Assembly (NCBI GenBank): GCA_029237695.1
Contig: CM055268.1
Coordinates: 52,289,131-52,353,130, forward strand
DNA from: Conchocele bisecta
Lineage: Eukaryota > Mollusca > Bivalvia > Lucinida > Thyasiridae
Reading direction: 5' to 3'
DNA: 64,000 nucleotides
Shown here piece after piece: positions 44,801-59,800 of this stretch (position 1 is its first letter; each line of letters starts with the position of its first letter). A program made the position numbers and the translations under genes. The notes beneath the pieces are model-generated. The model made no database searches and was not told the DNA's origin. It saw only the letters and a list, made by a program, of their open reading frames with translations.

Positions 44801-47800
44801 GCAATGCAAATTCTACTAAAATTAAGGTTGTTGTAACCGTCTTGTGGCCCTATGTAAAGTGTAGAGACGTACATTACATGTGCTACAAAATTGGTCCGCT
44901 ATCAGGATATTACAGGTGTGTGTGCATGTTTATTGGTAGCATAGAGACTTACTGATCCCATCCATATGGTTTATTTATGTTAGTAGCTATTGTTTTATTA
45001 GAGTTTTTTTATTAGATTTCCATATACTTTACATGGGGCCACAAGCAGTGTAAAACTACCTTAATGCGTAAAATATAGCAATACAAACTTAATCTGGAGC
45101 CTAGTTCTGTAGCCTATTTCACCAACAATACAAAGTATACTTTTCTAGCAAAGTTTACTTTGAGGGAGAAATTTTCAATTTAAGGATAAATTTATTAATT
45201 TTTATTATACTGAATTTATTACATTATCACAGCCAAAATGGCTGTGATAATGTAATAAATTCAGTATAATAATTCTGCATACTTTTAATCATCACATATA
45301 TGCAGTCTTTAGTTCTGTATGAAATAATGCATTTCCGGAAAAATAAATGATTACTCCCTCAAAGTACGGTACATTGCTAGAAAAGTATACTTTGCAATGT
45401 TGGTGAAATCGGCTACTGATATGTAATCTGTCTGTGTAGGACCTTGCTGTTGAACGGATGTAAAACCCCAATCATGACATGAAAATCTTGTAACCCATAG
45501 GGAAAAGTGCTTATTTACCAGTTTCACCCAAGATATTTAGGGCCTTGAGCTGGGAAAGACCTGACTACTGTATGTCTAAAGTATTCATATCCATAGGAGA
45601 CAAGTCATGAGATATTGTACCTCGGAAGATGTGTGAAGACTGCGATATTTTCCGTAAATCATGTCGAAAGTGGACAAAACTCTACGTCATTTACAGAAAA
45701 TATCATAAATTGGGTAAATATTTGTTCATGAAATATTGCACATCTTATTACGTACAAAACTAGAGACGAGGCAAAGCCAAGGCATAGACAATTGTATAAC
45801 AAATAATTGGCTTTTATTATTAATAATGTTATTTTGACCACGATTGAAAGTGACAACTGTCAGTGACTTACTATGACGAAATAAGCTAGTGTATGAGAAA
45901 ACCTACATGCAGTTGCAGGCTGGCATGCATGTATTAGTACAAGATAAGGGTGAGAATCTGCGCTCTCTGATGAGTGTTGTCCAATTTAACGATGAACGGA
46001 AAAAAATAGGTTGAGGTCAAAAATAGGGTCACATGATGGATAGTGGTATGTGGTGGCACCCGTTGGTTATGAAGTTGTGAAAGTATGGTGGTACTAGGTG
46101 GTACAGTTACGAGTAAGTGAGAAACAGATCTAAACGCGAAAACTTATTACGTGAACAAAATAGGTCAAGGTAAAAAACTTCACATGTTGGATAGCGGTAT
46201 GTGGTGGGCACCCGCTGGTAATGAAGCTGTGCAAGTATGGTGGTACAGTAACAGAGGATTGGACCTAAACACTAAACTTAACATTGTGGACGCTGCCGTC
46301 TGGCTTTCGCGAATCCAATAGCCGGGATTAAAAAAAAACGGACGGCTAATCACACGGCATGTCTCACATGTCTTGAGGAAATGGGGTTTATGACATTTGT
46401 GGCCAGTCCAGCAGCTGATCTAATAAGAATCTTCCACTATTGACAGAAGCATGCTGGAGGTTTCATGGGCTGAATGCAGATCAATGCAGACCCTGATCAG
46501 ATCGTGTTGACGCGCAGGCTGGTCCGAGTCTACACTGGTCGCAAATCATGAAATGCCGTAAGCCCTATTTCTCCGGTCACAGATAAGATTGCATCAGTAC
46601 TAGCTTAACATGGAAGTGGTTAAAAAAATCATTAAGCCCTTTTTAGCTCGCCTGCACGAAGTGCAGAAGAGCTTATGGCATACCCCCCGGCGGCGGTGGC
46701 GTCTCGTCGGCGTCCACAAAATTAACGTTGGGGTATATGTCTTATAATTTCTGTTTCCTTTCATGGAACACCTTATTATTTCATACATGCATTCCCCAGA
46801 TGACCCTCTATCATGCTGTAGCAAATCCACGACCCATGACCCAACCCTTACCCCAAGGTCAAGGTCACAAACTTAGCATGTTCATAAACTTAACGTTGGG
46901 GTAAATGTTGTGTAACTTCTGTTTATTTACAGGGAACGCCTTCATATTTCATACATGCATTCATCTGATGATACTCTATCGTGCTATAGCAAATCCATGA
47001 CCCACCCCTTTCCCCAAGGTCAAGGTCACAAACTTAGCACATTAATAAACTTAACATTGGGGTAAATGTCTTATAACATCTGTTTCCATTCATGGAACGC
47101 CTTGCTATTTCATACATGCATTCATCTGATGATACCCTATCATGTTATAGCAAATCCATGACCGACCGCCCACCCCTTACCACAAGGTCAAGGTCACAAA
47201 CTTAGCACATTCATAAACTTAACGTTGAGGTAAATGTATTATAACATCTGTTTCCTTTCATGGAAAGCCTTGATATTTCATACTTGCATTCATCTGATGA
47301 TACTCTATCATGCTATAGCAAATCCATGACCCAGCGCCTATCCCTTACACCAAGGTCAAGGTCACAAATTTAGCACATTCATAAACTTAACATTGGGGTA
47401 AATGTCTCATAACATCTGTTTCCTTTCATGGAACGCCTTGATATTTCATATATGAATTCCTCAGATGACCCTCTATCATGCTGTAGCAAATCCATGACCC
47501 ACTACCCAACTCTTACCCCAAGGTCAAGGTCACAAACTTAGCATGTTCATAAACTTAACGTTGGGGTAAATGTGTTGTGTAACTTCTGTTTATTTACAGG
47601 GAACGCCTTCATATTTCATACATGCATTCATCTGATAGCTATAGCAAATCCATGACCCACCCCAATCCCTTACACCAAGGTCAAGGTCACAAATTTAGCA
47701 CATTCATAAATTTAATGTTGGGGTAAATGTCTCATAACATCTGTTTCCTTTCATGGAACGCCTTGATATTTCATACATGAATTCCTCAGATGACCCTCTA

Positions 47801-50800
47801 TCATGCTGTAGCAAATCCACGACCCACTACCCAACCCTTACCCCAAGGTCAAGGTCACAAACTTAGCATGTTCATAAACTTAACGTTGGGGTAAATGTTG
47901 TGTAATTTCTGTTTATTTACAGGGAACGCCTTCATATTTCGTACATGCATTCATCTGATGATACTCTATCGAGCAATAGCACATCCATGACCCACCCCTT
48001 TCCCCAAGGTCAAAGTCACAAACTTAGCATTCATCTGATGATACCCTATCGTGCTATAGCAAATCCATGACCCATCGCCCACCCCTTACCCCAAGGTCAA
48101 GGTCACAAACTTAGCACATTCATAAACTTAACGTTGGGGTAAATGTCTTATAACATGTTTCCTTTCATGGAACGCCTTGATATTTCATACATGTATTCCT
48201 CAAATGACCCTCTCATGCTGTAGCAAATCCACAACCCACCACCCAACCCTTACTACAAGGTCAAGGTCACAAATTTAGCATGTTCATAAACTTTACGTTG
48301 GGGTAAATGTTGTGTACGGTAACTTCTGTTTCTTTCGCGGGGACGCTTTGATATTTCATACATGCATTCATCTGATGATCCTCTTTTGTGCTACAGCAAA
48401 TCCATGACCCCCCACCCCTTTCCGCAAGGTCAAGGTCAAAAACTTAGCACATTCATACATGCATTCCTCATGTGAATAGCTATCATGCTGTAGAAAATCA
48501 CCAACTTAGTGTGTTCATAAACTTAACATTGGGTTCAATTTTGTTTTACTTCTGTTTCCAGGGAGCGCATTGATATTTCATACATGCATTAATATCTTAA
48601 TTAATATCTTAACCCAAGGTCAAGTTATACAATATTCATGTTTTTTATACAACTGTGCCAAGTTTGAGTGAAGGCTGCCAACAGGCGAGCTTCGTTGTCT
48701 TCTGACAACTCTTTGTTTCTCGAGGCATGGTTTCATTGAAGCACAGGCGATTGAATTTCCTCCATGCAATGGTTAGACAGTTCATCGGGGCCAACTATAC
48801 TATAATGTACGTGCATTATAACTAATTGTAATTACTGTCATTGTAATACATGTAATACCAAGATCATATAGTTTGTCCAGTTGGGCCCCATCTGATGGGG
48901 AGGACAGATCATTCATCTGTGATTGAAGACTACGGTTGTCTCGTTTGTGAAATTGGTTAGGAGCAAGCTTCTCACTGATGTGACCTGTGTTTGATCCTCG
49001 ACCAGGGCATTAATTCAGGTGGTATTGTGGCCGAGGTGGGTTCCCCAGACACTCTGGTTTGCTCCCACCTTAACCCTCTCAACACCACAGGCCTGTATGG
49101 TGGTTTTGGCAAAAAGTGTAGATCCAGCCGTCTCATCAGGATCTGCAATTTTTGCAAGTAATTTTCATATTTTTGAGAACAAAAACACCCCCTTTTCATA
49201 AATGGACTAGTCTGAAACCATTTTGTGACAGTTGGATTGGTTGCAAAATTAACATATCAAAATCCATACCAGTTACTTAGGGGTGAAAGGGTTAAGGACC
49301 GCCATTACTCCTCCATCTGTGCCAGGAAAAGCATTTGCATAAATGCTCTTTTCATTTGTAGTCGTGAAATAAATCCAGTGTAGTTTACCCGTAATGTAAC
49401 ACTCATGTGTGAGCGGTGTTGTTGATGTTGTAGGCGGCTCTGTGATGGCGGGTCTGGGAATCTACGACACAATGCAGCACATCCGCTCTCCCATCGCCAC
49501 CTGGTGTGTGGGTCAGGCATGCAGCATGGGCTCTCTACTCCTGGCTGCCGGCAACAACGGCATGAGGCACGCACTCCCGAACTCACGAATAATGATACAT
49601 CAGATCATGTCATCTTTTCAGGTAAATGTGGCTATGACTGGATAAATGTGATCGGTGTAGATCCAGATCAGCCTGTGCATCCTTACAGTCTGATAAGGAT
49701 CTGCACTGTTTGCCATTCTATAAAATGAAACACCCATCAGTTTACAGGAGTGTGCTATTTGTATAGTTAAACAAAAATAAATCTACTAAACACTAATTTA
49801 TGAACACAACACTTAAATATAAGTTCATTATCGTATATTATTTAATAACTGATATAAACTTGGAGGAGCGCTCTACCTGCACTAGAATCCTTAAAACTAT
49901 CAAAAGTTGATGCAATACATTACAACGGGAGGGCTGATTAATTATCCAGATCCATCAGAGACGTCATAGTCATATGGGTAGATTGGATTTGGGAGTATAT
50001 GAATTAATGTACGGCAAACAGGACTGATGTTGCTGCAGAAAAGGGGTAACATTTCGTAGCCTGATATTGTAACCAGATAGAATACTACCAAGCAAGTCAT
50101 TACATTGCATGTTTGATCTTGATAGAAGTGATGTAAGGGAAGGGACACTACATTATAGTAACTTCCTGCAGATTGGATCATCCTGGGCCCGGTTGCTCAA
50201 AACCTCTGTTTAATAGCTTAACAGACTTAATTGCTAAGGATTTAACAGTCTGTTAAGCTAACAGAAGCTTTGAGCAACCGGGCCCTGGTGTGTGGTTCTG
50301 ACCGGAGAAATGGGGCTGATGACTTGTGACCAGTGTAACCCTGAGAACACTCTGTAGCCCGATAACAATCTATATTGCTTGCTAGAAGCATGACAAGTGT
50401 TTCATTGACTAAATGGCGAACAGTGCGGGCTCTGATCTAATTGCATGAATGTGCAGACTGATCTGGGTTTTTTACACTGGGCAGATAACCAATAAGCCCA
50501 TTTCTCCAGTCACACATAAATGTAATGTTTTCGGTAGATGCTTCAAGAATATTTCTCCAGCGCAGTGGCAAACAGAGTAGGCCCTGATCAGACTATGATT
50601 GTCATCTGAAGCTCTGGGCTATAATCAATGGCCTATTTAATAATTTTAATGAATCCAGTATTATTTTCATGAATCGGGGCAGCAGTGTGATTGTAAATAC
50701 AAGGTGTGCTGCAAGGATTTACATTTAGAAGGCAAACCTACTGTGCCCAGAGATCCAGATAAGCTGCGTATTTGCGTAAATACCCAATTAAAATTGCCAA

Positions 50801-53800
50801 AAACCCAATTGACATCAGAAGTAGTGAGTATCAAAAAGCAATAACAAATTTGTACCTTTATCATGCTACAGAAAACAATAAACAGACCACAAATATAGCA
50901 TATTTTTTCTTATTTTCCATGAAAACACATCTTGGTATTTCATTAGAATTGTCCAAGGAGACATAATGAAATGCCAAGACATGTTTTCATTTTGAAGCAA
51001 ACTATTCAATAATTGCTGTCTGTTGATGTGTAAACAGTAGTTAGATTTTATTTTACCGAATTAAAATATTGAAATATCCAATTGCTTCAGATATGATGGA
51101 ATGAAAATACTCAATTACTAATTCCTTATCTGAAGCCTGGTATTATTACATGCCTATCACACATGCCATGCTTACTTGGGAGGATTAAGTTGACACATGC
51201 GTGGCTAGCTACCTTACAAATTGAATGCCAGTTGCCGCATGCGCGCCTCGCTACCTTCCACCTTCAGCAAGCGAATTTGTGGCTATTTGAAAATGGCTAA
51301 AATTCAATATTAATGATGTATGTTGAGGATATGAAACAGAAAATGAGCATATTTCTTGTTTAAAAGTACATGTAGTCTGTCCTATCGGGAAATGGTTAAT
51401 CTTGTTATTACAAAAGGAATCGTCTAAATGTAGCAAGAAATAAAAAACTAGTAGCGTGATAAACATATCGCAAGTTAACAATGACTGACTATTTGTTGTA
51501 ATAGTGAAAACAGATAAAAAAATACATTATTAATGGTGTTATAATATTAATGATACGACACAGAAAATATACATGTTTCTTGCTTAAAATTAGTCTATCC
51601 TATCAAGAAATGGTTAATCTTGTTATTACAAAAGAAATCATCAAGAAATAAAAAAAGAGGGCCATGATGGCCCTATTTCACTCACCTGTGCAATGTCACA
51701 AAAATCAGGCAAATACTGGTATGTAAAGTTGTCACTACATATACATGACAAACTTGAGAAGTCACCAAGTAAGAGTTGTCTCACGATATCTACAGATATA
51801 TCTTACACAACTTTGAGAGGTTTCGAGACCACAACAGGATGATTCCAGCCTACATTTTATTGCAATCCTTAGATTTTATGTATTATGGTTTGTTTTACAA
51901 TCATGGTACATTGAGCTTAAGCCCATATTATGGCCTATTTAATCCCACACAATACATGTATACATCAATGCCATCATTCCAAAATGTTGGCCCCTATTAC
52001 ACCTGTCAGTCACAGCAAAATATTTATTTGAAACATATTTTTTTTCTTCAAAATAGGTAATTATGTGCCATGTATTGATAAAAACGCAGTCTCATCTAAA
52101 TTTTGTGCATGTTTGAGCAGATACACCAATCATATTTGGAACTTTAAGACACTCTTGACAACATAGAACTAATGACTTAACTAAAAAAAAAACCTGTAAG
52201 GTTATGTCAATTTTTGTTCTCGTGAATTTGCATGGAAGACAGGAGGGTCATTTCCGTCAAAAAATGTCCTCTCCGAATAGGGCATGGTAAACCCACTGTT
52301 AAACATGAGTCAAGTAAAAAAAAACATGTCACAAATAACACTCATCTATTGCCCAATCATTTATTCTCTGTCCATGCAAGATTTTTGAAGCCAGGTGCTC
52401 GAATGCTGCCAATTGGGGATTCCGTCAAAATCTGTCCTTTCCGAAAAACATGTTATTTGCTCATTACTCCTCAACAAACATAAATATGTAAACTCTTATT
52501 AGTGTCAATAGTAGTACATACCATGTTGAATATTTGGCATGTTGTATGTCTTGTTGATCATTGATTTTTCACCTTGGAATACTATGTCAAACAAATTGTC
52601 CTTTCCGAAAAAAAAGGTGAGCTTCATGATCATACATAAGTGGTATAAATATGCAGAGTTTCTCAAGATATCAACTTTTTATTTTGGCCTGTGTAGACTA
52701 TAGTATGAACAGTAATACTTTTCTTTACCATACAGGTAGCTGATGTATTTTTAATACAGTTCAAACTGTCGAAAATATATTGTACCATTAAATTTAATAA
52801 TACTTCGACATAAAAACATAAATTTTCATTGCCTTTTTTCCATTCTGATGAATATATACACTGCATATACACTTCTAACGCTCCAAATGCTGCATAGGAC
52901 ATACACTAGTCTTACCAAATCATGATTCTGAGCTCAATACCTTGAAATGTCGGAAAGGACAAATAATTTGACACATTCATCTTTGTTCTTCAAAGCTATA
53001 TGGGCTTGTCTGTTGTATATACTGGTAGGCTTAGATGATCTAGTACTCACAGAGGAACACATACCTCCACTCCTGCATGACACCTTACACTGGTTGGTGG
53101 TCTATAAGTTGGCTAACCTGCTACTAATACACCAAAATGAAAGCTGCATAGATCCTTCATAGCAAAACTAATTTGGTGGTGGTTCTGCTTATTACTGCAG
53201 GATAAAGAGTGCAATCTGGTGGTAGAAATGCTCCTTTTTTTACTTTGAGAAAGAAGTAAATTGGGGAGCATTTGAGAACCAGATAAAGATGCACACTTGA
53301 TGCTGCATTAATAATTCTTTCTTTCTAGATCTTAGCTGCATCACTAACATTTGTGTAGAATGTCAGAAATACTAACGGTAAAGTTTCCCTTCAATCTGAG
53401 AAAGCGAAAGACTGTGGCTACTAAAACAACAAAAGCCAAAGTACAGACAAAATGTAAGACTAACAAACCCAGCATGTTACAAACAAATGCAAGTGAAAGA
53501 CAGAGAAAGGAAAGAAGGAAAATATAAACATGTGGCAGATTTAAACCCGGACAAAGCAATCAAACAAAGACAGAAGTCCAAAAGTCCAACGATCAGCAAA
53601 TGCACCTAAAGATGAACTGCCAAAGAAGCTTAAGCTGATGACAGACAATGAACGAAAAGAGTACAACCGTCAGAAAAAGAAAGTAGAGATAGAAGGAACA
53701 GCGAGAAAAAAGCACATGATAAAATTATGGACAGAAGTAGGAAACAGATGACTACTGACAATAAAAAATCAGACATAAACCGTGCATCAAGTCGGGCAAC

Positions 53801-56800
53801 ACACTTTAGACACGCCAAGATAATCCAACAGGAACTGTCACATTCACCACGGTCCTATGCTAGAGTGATAGACAGAGTCATTAGCCGCGCGAGTCCACAA
53901 AAGCAAGAGGAGTTGGAGAAACGAGGGATGAAGAGAAAATTGGATGAGTCAATGTGTGCAGCCACAACTTCAATCCAAGAAAAGACAGATGAACTTCCAA
54001 GGACGAATGGACAAAAAAGCAAAGCAACACTAAGATTTTGGCTCATGCTGCATGTCATGCAACAGCAAAATACCCATGAATGAAGAAGAAGGTTGCTTCT
54101 CTACTGGGCATAGGAGGTTGTGTACTCCGGCAGAAACGGTTTGAACGAAAACAAAGAAAAGACATTCTGCCACAATCAACCAAAGATCTAGTAACAGATA
54201 CTGGAAAAGTGAAGCTATCTCGAGGGAAGTACTCCTGAAGAAGAGGGTTAAGAAGGGAAAGCGATCATTTCTTCTAGAATCCTTATATATAGAAGCATAT
54301 CGACGGTTCAATTCCAGTCATCCAACAGTAAAGATAGGCTACTGCAAATTCATCCAATGCAAACCAAATAATGTCACGCATATGAAAGCAAGTGGAACGC
54401 ATAGTATGCTACTGCATAAAATGCGAGAATGTTAAACTCAAAGTTGAAGCCCTCAACCGGGAAGTTAAAAGGATGAAGTCCTCGGAGCTCCAGATAAAGC
54501 ATAGATGATCTGGCTGCCAAAACCGTATGCCCTTCTATATTATAAATTCCAATTCCAGTTATTTCAAAACTGAACAGCATGACTACATGTATAATGTACA
54601 ACAAAGCTTATGGTTGTTGTTTGTGATGCTAGTGTGATTGGTTAGAATTATTGTAGACTAGATCAATAAAAATATAAAAATCTTTGAAGTACATGTAGTT
54701 TATGGAAACTATTCTACAATAATGGTAATACTGTAGTAACTTTACAACCCCACCAACAACACAAACAATCAAACAGTGAAGCTTTTTGTGTATGAAGAAC
54801 ATATGGTGTAATGTATACTCACCTGTATTCATGGCACGGAGCATCTGATACTAGTACAGTGACAAATTGACAATTTAAATGTGGCCGTCAAAAATATTGT
54901 CCTTTCCGAATGACCACAACACTTTCAAAAGTAGCAATTTACTTTTGAATTTGCAGTTCAAATGCATTTAAATATGTACGTTATTAACCATAGTCATGTA
55001 ATGTGTGCAACTGCAATATAAATAGGCGCATTATTAACATGGAGTGGTAGTCAGTATTGGGTAAATCATGAGGGTAACACTTGCCAAGCTATATAAAGTG
55101 TCGGTTACAAAAACCAAATATGCAAAATAGATAAAAATGTGGTTTACAGACTTCATTCATCATCAATTTCGCCAATCAATATAAAAATATTAATCAGAGT
55201 CATGGGCATATAGTTATTTTAGTATGTCAAAAGAATTGTCCTTTCTGACTGAAATAAGTCGGAAAAGACACCTTTTTTGACATCAAATATCTAGATTACC
55301 GTAATGGATTTAGTTTCCAAAATTGGCATGTAAATGCAGCCTGTGTATGCTTAACTGTAAATTATAAAACAGCTAATGTAACTGTTTCATGTAATGCAGT
55401 AGACACAACTTCATGTAGTCAATTTCTATGTATCAGCAATTAAATTATTGCAATTTAGTTTTACACCAACAAATAACGTATGTATTTGGAAATCAATGTT
55501 GCATTTTTATTTTTATGGTATCTGCAGTACAAATCATACCAACACGATGTTGAGTAGAATGTTATTTGAATGATTATAAGCAGGACTGCAAAAGGTTTTG
55601 TTATTATACGAGTTTAGGATTTTTCACAAGTAAAATCTCATATTTTTTGTTTGTGTTATATGAGTGCCTCAAATTGTTCAAATATCGAAAATTTGATGTA
55701 TCCACTATAAAAAATAAACTATATTGATCAAAACAAAACACATCTATTTTTGACCCCCTGTGAGACTATTTGATGTACCATGATTGTAAAACAACCCTTA
55801 TATAACCATATTCCGTGAAAAACTTGACCCCCCGGGCCATGCCCATTTTTGATCCAGAGGTCACCATTTTAACAGCTTTGAAAAAGCATTGTACATCGAT
55901 CATTCCTGTCAAGTTTCGTCGAAATCGGTCTGGTGGTTCGTGAGAAGATTGTTTAAGAATTTATGCTATTTTTAGATGGTGGCCATCTTGGATTAACGAT
56001 GACCGCCATTTTAACAAAACTGAAAAGGCTTTACCAATGAACCATAACTGCGAAGTTTGGCCACCAATAGCAAAGCGGTTTGTATGAAGAAGACATTTGA
56101 AATCTCTAATAAAAGAATGACCTTTTGGCGGCCATCTTGGATGATGTAATCATCCGATTCGATGAAAACAGCACCACAGCGATCGCCTCATCAATACCTT
56201 TGATTTGATATATTAGAAGACCATATTCCGTAAAAAATGAAATTTGACCCCATTTTTGACCCAAGGGTCACCATTTTAACGAATTTGAAAAAGCATTGTA
56301 CATCAATCATTACTGCCAAGTTTCATAGAAATCGGTCTGGTGGTTCGGGAGAAGATTTTTTAAAATTTTGTGCTATTTTTAGACGGCCGCCATCTTGGAT
56401 TAACGATGACCGCCATTTTAACAAAACTGAAAATGCTTTACCAATGGACCATAACTGCAAAGTTTGCTACCAATGGCCAAGCGGTTTGTATGAAGAAGAC
56501 GTTTGAAATCTCTTAATAAAAGAACGACCTTTTGACCTTTCGGCGGCCATCTTGGATGATGTAATCATCTGATTTCGACAAAAAATGCTCCTAAGTGATC
56601 GTTTGTCCATACCTTCGAATTGATATATGACATGACCCCTCCTTCCTCGCCCATTTTTGACCCGGGGGCCACCATTTGAAGGAATCTGAAATATCGTTAA
56701 CTATCGATCAATAATATCAATGAATCGGCCTGGTGGTTCGTGAGAAGATTTTTTGAGAATTTTACCTACTTTTCAACGGTGGCCATCTTGGATTTCGCGA

Positions 56801-59800
56801 TGACCATAATTTTAACAAAAATGAAAAGGCTTGACCCACTGACCATTACTGTGAAGTTTGGCCAATATATGGCCAAGTGGTTCATGAGAAGAAGACGTTT
56901 GTAATCTATATTGAAAGAACGACATTTCGGCAGCTATGTCGGATGACGTAATTACCTGATTTCGACAAAAAAAAGGCTCCAGAGTGACCGTCTCTTCGAT
57001 ACCTTCGATTTGATATATGACATGACCATACTCGGTCAAATGTGACATTTGACCCCTACGTGACCCCTCCTGCCCCGCCCATATTTGAACAACCTTTTGA
57101 CGGCCATCTTGGATGACATGACCATCCAATTTCGACAAAAAATGTACCAGAGCGATCGCCTCTTTGATACCTTCGATTTAATATAGACATGACCATATTC
57201 GGTAAAAAATAAAATTTGACCCCACGGGCCACGCCCATTTTTGACCCCGGGGTCACCATTTTAACATTTTTGAAAGAGCATTCTACATCGATCATTCCTA
57301 CCAAGTTTCGTCGAAATCCGGCTAGCGGTTCATGAGAAGATATTTTAAGAATATATGCTATTTTTAGACGGTGGCCATCTTGGATTAGCGATGAACTCCA
57401 TTTTAACAAATCTGAAAAGGCTTCACCCATGGACCATAACTTTTAAGTTTGGCTACCATGGGCCAAGCGGTTCATGTGAAGAAGAATTTTGAAATCTCTA
57501 ATAAAAGAACCTTTTGACCTTTCGGCGGCCATCTTGGATGACACCATCCGATTTCGACAAATAAATGCACCATAGTGATCGCCTTGTTGATACCTTCGAT
57601 TTGATATATGACATGACCATATTCGGTCAAAAATTTGACCCCACGGGCCATGTCCATTTTTTACCCCGGGGTCACCATTTTAACAACTTTGAAAGAGCAT
57701 TGTACATCGGTCATTATTACCAAGTTTCGTCGAAATCCGGTTGGCGGTTCTTGAGAAAAAGATTTTTAAAGAATTTGTGCTATTTATAGACGGTGGCCAT
57801 CTTGGATTACGTAATGACGTCATTTGAACAATTTTGTAATCCCCCTACTTAAGGACCATGACCATGAAGTTTGGTGACTATAGTCCCAATAGTTACCGAG
57901 TATAAAACGTTTGAAAATGTTCACGGACGGACGATGGACACATTGCGGTAACAATGGCTCACATGAGCTTTGCTCAGGTGAGCTAAAAACAAGTAGCGTA
58001 ATCTTTTGCCGTGATTGGCTGGTGAACAATTGTCCCAGTGTCTCATTTGAATTTAAAGGCACACCATGTAAACATGATACGTTATATAATGAGTTACCCA
58101 TCTCTGCATATGTCTCTGGTTGCATGCAAGAATGACCTGTAAAATGTTTTGTGTCGAAGTAGGTACAGGATGCCCAATTAATTCACATTCAGCTACATGC
58201 ATAAACACACATATTGTATATACTGGTGCAGTTTTCGACTTGTAACTGTTATGCTGGAGCGGAATGCAATACCAGTGGCTATGAAAAGGGAAGTTGGGAT
58301 ACATGTAATTGTATAAACAGTGTAGATCCAGGGGCCCGTTCACTAAACTTTGTACAACTAAAATGTTTGCAAGTGCAAATTTAGGATCGTCTGGAAATTT
58401 CAATTGATGGATTTACATTTATTGAGCATAGGCTGCATATTATGCTCAAAGAAAATATTGTTATTGTGAAATTTATAGACGATCATAAGTTTGCACTTAC
58501 AATACAAACATTTTAGTCGTACAAAGTTTAGTGAAACAGCCCCCTGGTCATTATATGTATTTCTACACTTCGCTATGTCATTTTCAAGTCAAGACTGTTG
58601 ACTAGACGCATAAACAATATTTGTTGCAAGGCAATCGCCGTAGGCCATGATCAGACTGCATGGATGTGCAGACTACGCTGGTTGCGTATGTTGCATGGTC
58701 CCTTTTCTCAGTCGGTGGCCATTTCTGTCACCGACTTGGTTGGCGTTTTGTCCAGCACTTGAATGTACTGTATTTATATGTTTTACCGTAAACATAATTT
58801 CCAGTGCTGAATTTCACCAAATGCAATTTGTATATGTCTGTTCCACGTTTTGCTGCCGACAAACTTTTGGCTATTAAACATATTAAATCTGAAAAATATT
58901 TAAATTAAACAAAAAGGTCACCCTCCCCTACAAAAAATATTTTATGAAATTCCATCAGTTACATTTTATTTTATTGCGAAAAATCAATTTGCCTATGAGA
59001 ATTTAACATGGGGCAAACGGGAGGAGGAAGGTCACCTGGAGGGTCAAACAATTTTGGAAATTGTCTCTGAAACCTGATGAGATAGCTTGGAAATGATGTA
59101 AACAAGAGTTATATTTTGAAAATCGGTCCACAAATAAAAACAAAATATTTAAAACAATCTACAGTCGAGCACCAGTATCTCGAAGTCGAAGGGAGATCAC
59201 CCACATAGTCGAGATATGACTAGATTCGAGATAGCGATAAAGTGACATGGTCAAAATCATATTACCCATTACAGCATCACCAATTAACTAATGACCAAAG
59301 GTAGTTAATCAACATTACAAGGTGGCGTCACGACTCAGTGAATTGCTTAAATTACCAGCATGATATGCTTAATGAATCGTGTCAAACACTCAAATATATC
59401 CATGTGGACCAATTAAACAAACAAACTGAGGTAGGTGTGAATTTATTTGTTTTGTTTGATATGTTTTGAAATCTATCTTGGCATCCATACATGTATTTAT
59501 GTGGTCGAGATAGCGAATAGCTTTTTAACGTATTTTATACGGAGGGGGCCGCAAGAACAGTCGAGATAGAGAACATACTAGTATACGAGATGGGGAATGT
59601 TCGAGATAGCCGAGGAAATTTATATTAAATAAATAAGGATATAATTCGGGACTTTAGTGAATCATTGATATAGGGGATATCATCGAGATACTAATATTCA
59701 AGATACCGGTGCCCAACTGTATTTTCTTTTCACAATAAAATCAATATTTGATTGAATTTCATCAAATAAAAACGTTTGGGAAGGGTGACTTATTTGTTAT

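Larger units (their letters stand above)
43102..49433 (+). other. CLPP copy 2, intron 2 (6.3 kb), packed with repeats
   Basis: Begins with sequence homologous to copy 1 (43102-43190) and ends with the shared SINE (48950-49380). Between them lie the giant hairpin, a MITE, two repeat copies and the inverted array A, none of which has a counterpart at the matching place in copy 1. Confidence 0.75.
51658..57987 (+). mobile_element. 6.3-kb composite: outer TE with ~430-bp units containing a relic transposon
   Basis: Starts AGAGGGCCATGATGGCCCTA and ends GAGCTTTGCTCAGGTGAGCT, the same ends as the element at 181-1774. The right part (55780-57900) holds about five tandem ~430-bp units with GGCGGCCATCTTGGATGA, GACATGACCATATTCGGT and CATTTTTGACCC words. 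The left and middle part (52200-55300) carries the CCTTTCCGAA motifs and the relic gene at 53360-54520, most likely a second element inserted in the first or the family's own coding portion. Confidence 0.65.

Noticed and set aside
49409..49645. Uninterrupted ORF beginning [17 protein letters not shown] as a separate small gene
   Set aside because: The first residues come from the intron; the splice acceptor TGTAG at 49433 marks the real exon 3 of ClpP. The same applies to 14937-15155 on the minus strand.
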